64,000 nucleotides of DNA. Origin: Ditibartonella apihabitans. Its GTDB lineage: Bacteria; Pseudomonadota; Alphaproteobacteria; Rhizobiales; Rhizobiaceae. The position numbers were made by a program, and so were the translations under genes. Under the pieces are notes generated by a model. That model was given only the letters and a program-made list of their open reading frames with translations, was not told the origin of the DNA and did no database searches. Of the stretch, positions 61,267 to 64,000 are shown one piece after another; the first letter of the stretch is position 1, and every line of letters starts with the position of its first letter. The stretch lies in contig NZ_CP015820.1 in NCBI RefSeq assembly GCF_002007485.1, forward strand, positions 1,922,001 through 1,986,000, in the 5' to 3' direction.

Positions 61267-61479
61267 CTAGTCAATCGGCAGTTTCGGTTTCCACCCCCGA
61301 CCATAGCCGACAGACATAGCAGAAGCCGCAAGTTCGATTTGGTGGATAAGCATTTTCCGTTCTTCAAGCAAAGCTCTAATGAGGGCTTTTGCATCCCCGT
61401 CATAGGCTGCAATGAGGCCATCAATATCGTCTTCACAACTATCGTTTGAAACAGCTTTGCTCACTTTGCGCGACTCCAT
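61267..61479 (-). CDS. Small prophage-edge protein
   Basis: 70 residues, MESRKVSKAVSNDSCEDDID..., helical with a Gly/Trp-containing end (MSVGYGRGWKPKLPID). A GAGAAC stretch precedes the ATG. Leftward, at the right edge of the prophage. The region 61480-61857 beyond it has no gene. Function unknown. Confidence 0.5.
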   Translation of the reverse strand: MESRKVSKAVSNDSCEDDIDGLIAAYDGDAKALIRALLEERKMLIHQIELAASAMSVGYGRGWKPKLPID

Positions 61480-61857
61480 TTTTGTTCTCGTATTGTTCTT
61501 ATTTTTCTAAAAAGAGTCAATTAAAAAATTGTTCAGACGAATAGTCCGAACGAACCTTTTATATAAATTATATGCGGTTGATGAACGTGGGTTTCAAGCC
61601 GCACTTCCTTTCCGGTTCAACTGCAAAATCCACTTTTTCCAAGAGAATTAAATTCTCATTATCAATGAGTTTTTCAACTTATTTTTCAATGAGTTGATAA
61701 AATGCAAATCAACGCAGACCGGAAACAGGATGCAGGCTTACGCTTATTTCCGGTTTGTTTGAGACCGCTTTGTTTTCCCGATTTTTCAGATAACCAAATG
61801 TGGAAAAAGAAAAATAATTAAACCTATTTTCCGTTACGAAAGGCATGAAGCAATTAG

Positions 61858-62190
61858 CTAACAGCAATCTCTGTCATGACAAGCTTCCACGGATGATTTT
61901 AGAATATCGGCGATAGAAAGAATAAGTTTCATGTCCATTCCTTTTATTTGAATAAATCCGGAATGTTCATAAAACCTCTTGGCTTTTTCGCCCACCACAT
62001 CAACGACAACAGCACGGAAAGCAACAAGCCCTGAAGCGGAGATGACCAAAAGAAGGGCATTCGGGAAAAGCGCAGCCCCTTACCTTGGTGAGTTCTATCA
62101 ACTGCCATGTATGCCAAGAAATACTACCGGAATTTCATCAGGTGCATGAGCCGCTTTGATTTTAAGAAGGCGCAAGAAACGCTTTTAATT
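61858..62190 (-). pseudogene. Decayed GNAT toxin-like acetyltransferase
   Basis: The intact C-terminal frame (61858-62049) reads VVVDVVGEKAKRFYEHSGF, the typical end of TacT/AtaT-type GNAT toxins. Reading upstream with two frame changes recovers IPVVFLG, AVDRTHQGKGLGAALF (the acetyl-CoA-binding Q-x-x-G-x-G loop) and ALLLVISASG. At least two indels are therefore needed, and no antitoxin gene of the DUF1778 type is visible next to it. The gene is dead in its present form. Confidence 0.75.
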
Positions 62191-62222
62191 AACAGATTAG
62201 CCGTGTTTTGAGCCAGAGGTTT

Positions 62223-62252
62223 GGAAGCGCCTCCGAAAAAAGAGGCGCTTCC
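62223..62252. terminator. Strong hairpin beside the GNAT pseudogene
   Basis: Perfect 11-bp stem GGAAGCGCCTC/GAGGCGCTTCC with an 8-nt A-rich loop, followed rightward by AGTCTTTTAGTGTTTTTT. It could terminate in either direction. Confidence 0.7.
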
Positions 62253-62258
62253 AGTCTT

Positions 62259-62486
62259 TTAGTGTTTTTTCAAATAATCTGGTGGAAGTGTTTTTTTCTT
62301 CCCATCTTCCAGTCCAATTTTCTCTTTAGGTCTGTGGACACCACAACCTAATTTGATTTTTAGATCAGCCGAAATGAAAAAACATTTCGACCGAAAAAAA
62401 CCGATGATCACTTCCGTAATAAAATGCGGTATAATAATAAAGTTTCTCCTTTTGAGAAAACTGCCGCAAAGAGTGGTCACATACAA
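62259..62486 (-). CDS. Small ORF of uncertain status
   Basis: 75 codons from a TTG; the start is unclear (an AGGAGA site sits inside the frame without a following ATG). The C-terminal half (LGCGVHRPKEKIGLEDGKKK) is Lys-rich, with a Cys that only loosely resembles a lipobox. No family recognised. Low confidence that it is a gene. Confidence 0.3.
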   Translation of the reverse strand: MYVTTLCGSFLKRRNFIIIPHFITEVIIGFFRSKCFFISADLKIKLGCGVHRPKEKIGLEDGKKKTLPPDYLKKH

Positions 62487-63259
62487 TTATAATAATTATT
62501 ATATTACGTCTTGACATCATCAAAAATGGAGGATATCTATGATCATAATAATATTAGTTTGATCATAATTGTTAGACTAACGCTTTGCGTCAGTTTGGTT
62601 AAATTTACAATAAAGCTTTGGTTGCACCCGAGGCTTTATTGGCATTGGTTTAATTACCAATAGCCTTCCTGAAATAAACTAATATGGTAAGTGTGTCAAT
62701 ATAGGACAGACAATTTACATTTCCGTTAAAATGATATTGAGGAAATTAAATTTTTTGTGTTTTAATATCTTATCAACTATTTGAATCTCTTATAGAAAAG
62801 ACCTTCTTCAAAAAAGAGAAATAGTGTCCGATTACTCAAATACAATATATTCTTTCGCTGAAATTTTTTAAGTTTAAAAACATTAATTTTCAAAAAAATA
62901 GAATGAGCCCGATATTTTTACCGAATCACTTCTTTTTTAGGCTGCAACTACAACTAACCAGAAACATTTTATTATAAGCTCGGCATGTCGTCTTCAGCTT
63001 GTGTTTTTCCGTCAAAGATATAGATAAAATATCCGGTTGTTCTGGCAGTCATGTTATTAGATTGGGTGCATTTTATTCGAGCGCGGGCATTTTTATTGAC
63101 ACGGTCGAGACTTATGAACCCTGACTTTTAAAACAATTATAGATGATAAAATCACACGCAAAACACAACAAAGTCACGCGCAAAGCACGATCGCTTGTTC
63201 GATGTTTTGAAACTTACAAAACTGAAGTTTTGTCGTTTAAAAATAATTTTAATGAAAAA
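62487..63259. other. AT-rich intergenic region with structured segment
   Basis: About 770 bp. It contains TTGACA at 62514, a 7-codon frame at 62539-62562, the inverted repeat CAATAAAGC/GCTTTATTG (about 62607-62643) and the hairpin ATTGGT/ACCAAT just after it. No longer gene. Confidence 0.5.
62539..62562 (+). other. Tiny ORF MIIIILV with strong ribosome site
   Basis: GGAGG lies 8 nt before the ATG; codons are ATC ATA ATA ATA TTA GTT, then TGA. Consecutive Ile/Leu/Val codons recall leader peptides, and inverted repeats follow within 100 nt, but no biosynthetic gene lies downstream. It may be chance. Confidence 0.25.
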
Positions 63260-63336
63260 TGGTCGGAGTGAGAGGATTTGAACCTCCGACCCCCTCGTCC
63301 CGAACGAGGTGCGCTACCAGTCTGCGCTACACTCCG
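63260..63336 (-). tRNA. tRNA-Pro (anticodon CGG)
   Basis: 77 nt including encoded CCA. The acceptor stem is CGGAGTG/CACTCCG. The anticodon stem-loop CCTCG-TTCGGGA-CGAGG carries CGG. The T-arm with GTTCAAATC is intact, and the D-arm AGCGCAGACTGGTAGCGC is present. T-rich sequence follows the 3' end on the minus strand. Confidence 0.97.
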
Positions 63337-63912
63337 ACTAACTGGTGTTGGCGGGCTTATACCGTTATGACAGACTTCTCGCAAGTGTTTTTTAAAAAAA
63401 CCCGCTCAACAATTATTCATTTCCTGTCTGTTTTCCCTTCGCTCCTTGGCTTTCAATCGCCTTCTCCGGATCTGTTTTCCCCATATTGGCCCTCTTCCCC
63501 TCGTGCAACAGCGCCTTTGCTATAGTTTGCTTGAATTTTTTCACCGAAGCACGAGATTTTGCTGGTAGTGCGGGAGGTTTTTGCCGCTTTAAAATGCTTT
63601 CTTCCCACCTCCCGAAACTTCTGTTGCAAGTTTGGCCTATTTTTCCTCTTTTCCTGTTTTGTGAGCGTTCAGACGCTTTTCCCGTTTATCCAATCGGACA
63701 AAGATCACGCCGACAAGTTGCCCCAAAGACCAGTTTAAAAATACCTGCCGGTTCGCACAGCCATCGCCCCATCGCTTGAAAAGTCGCTCGACTATTAACG
63801 GTCGTTCTATTGGTTTATTATTTTTTATGCGGCGGGCGGCATTGACTTGACCTAAGCCAATGAAAAGCGATAGCAAGAATATGCTTTTTAAGTTCAAGCC
63901 GGAAAAGAAAAA
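63337..63912. other. Intergenic region between tRNA-Pro and manC
   Basis: About 575 bp. An 86-codon leftward frame (63637-63897) has a signal-like N-terminus (MNLKSIFLLSLFIGLGQVNA) but a non-descript remainder; it may be a small secreted protein or chance. Otherwise nothing seen. Confidence 0.4.
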
Positions 63913-64000
63913 ATGGCCGAAAAAATCATCAGTTTCATAATGAGTGGCGGCGTTGGCACCCGCCTTTGGCCATTATCACGTGAAGATTTTCCAAAACAGT
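63913..64000 (+). CDS. manC: Mannose-1-phosphate guanylyltransferase, 5' end only
   Basis: The first 29 codons read MAEKIISFIMSGGVGTRLWP with the nucleotide-binding signature GGxGTRLWPLSR, then EDFPKQ. This is the start of a ManC/CpsB-type enzyme that makes GDP-mannose for surface polysaccharide. GGAAAAG precedes the ATG. The gene continues past the window, so it cannot be told whether a mannose-6-phosphate isomerase domain is fused. Confidence 0.9.
   Translation, partial: MAEKIISFIMSGGVGTRLWPLSREDFPKQ

Larger units (their letters stand above)
29266..61479. mobile_element. Podovirus-like prophage (ends approximate)
   Basis: Continuous block of phage regulators, early genes, packaging, head, tail and lysis genes. 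The left limit is set at the leftward terminator after the SDH gene and the right limit after the last phage-type small ORF. Head and tail proteins combine an N4-gp56-type capsid with P22-like portal and tail accessory proteins, as in several rhizobial podophages. No integrase, excisionase or direct-repeat attachment site was found, so true ends may differ by a few hundred bases. The structural genes look intact, apart from the small terminase N-terminal region. Confidence 0.8.

Noticed and set aside
63637..63897. Leftward 86-codon frame with signal-like start
   Set aside because: Not listed as a gene because the rest has no domain pattern and no clear ribosome site; mentioned only as gap content.

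Overview
The window looks like a chromosome segment of a low-GC Rhizobiales alphaproteobacterium. A Bartonellaceae-type insect-gut symbiont is my best guess. The evidence is the alphaproteobacterial gene families, an Irr-type iron box, moderately AT-rich codon use and a fused fructose phosphotransferase operon. The species call is inference; nothing in the window identifies it uniquely.

Layout. From 0.4 to 3.1 kb there is a secreted histidine acid phosphatase and a HAD-family hydrolase. From 3.6 to 10.1 kb there is a complete fructose PTS operon (fruB-fruK-fruA, leftward) facing a LacI-type repressor, with two palindromic operators in the shared promoter region. From 10.3 to 13.5 kb there are a 3-hydroxyisobutyrate-dehydrogenase-like enzyme, a zinc alcohol dehydrogenase and a small cupin. 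From 14.3 to 23.2 kb there is one iron-acquisition operon: an Irr-box-like site, a TonB-dependent receptor, an IroE/Cee-like siderophore esterase, and a CeuE/FatB-type binding protein with two permeases and an ATPase. Three proteins of this operon carry unusual low-complexity or tandem-repeat N-terminal extensions placed before the signal peptide or first membrane segment. From 23.5 to 28.6 kb there are a DHA2 exporter, a CPA1 Na+/H+ antiporter, a small lipoprotein and an unrecognised 240-residue protein.

From about 29.2 to 61.5 kb lies a podovirus-like prophage. Its left part is a regulatory block: a Clp-fold SDH protease with an S24-type repressor whose catalytic dyad looks lost, an HTH/ImmA pair, and a second S24 repressor whose dyad looks intact. 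Early and replication genes follow (34.9-38.3 kb), with a 10-bp-period repeat array that resembles an origin or operator array. Next is a cargo segment: a multi-pass membrane protein interrupted by a -1 frameshift at an A-run, an AbiJ-like abortive-infection candidate and a DUF1508 gene. The late region runs rightward: small terminase with a repeat-expanded, frameshifted N-terminus, large terminase, a 106-bp tandem array, portal, scaffold, N4-gp56-type capsid, P22 gp4/gp10-like tail accessory proteins, an S74-type protein, a collar-domain fibre and other fibre genes, and a lysis cassette (endolysin, Rz, nested Rz1, holin). No integrase was found, so the exact ends are not fixed. Two nearly identical terminators in opposite orientation lie near its two ends.

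Right of the prophage (61.5-64 kb) are a decayed GNAT toxin-like gene, a little-supported small ORF, tRNA-Pro(CGG), and the start of a mannose-1-phosphate guanylyltransferase gene cut by the window end.

The best candidates for something new are the repressor/protease pair, the possible programmed frameshift in the membrane protein next to an Abi-like gene, and the repeat-based extensions that recur in exported or membrane proteins.
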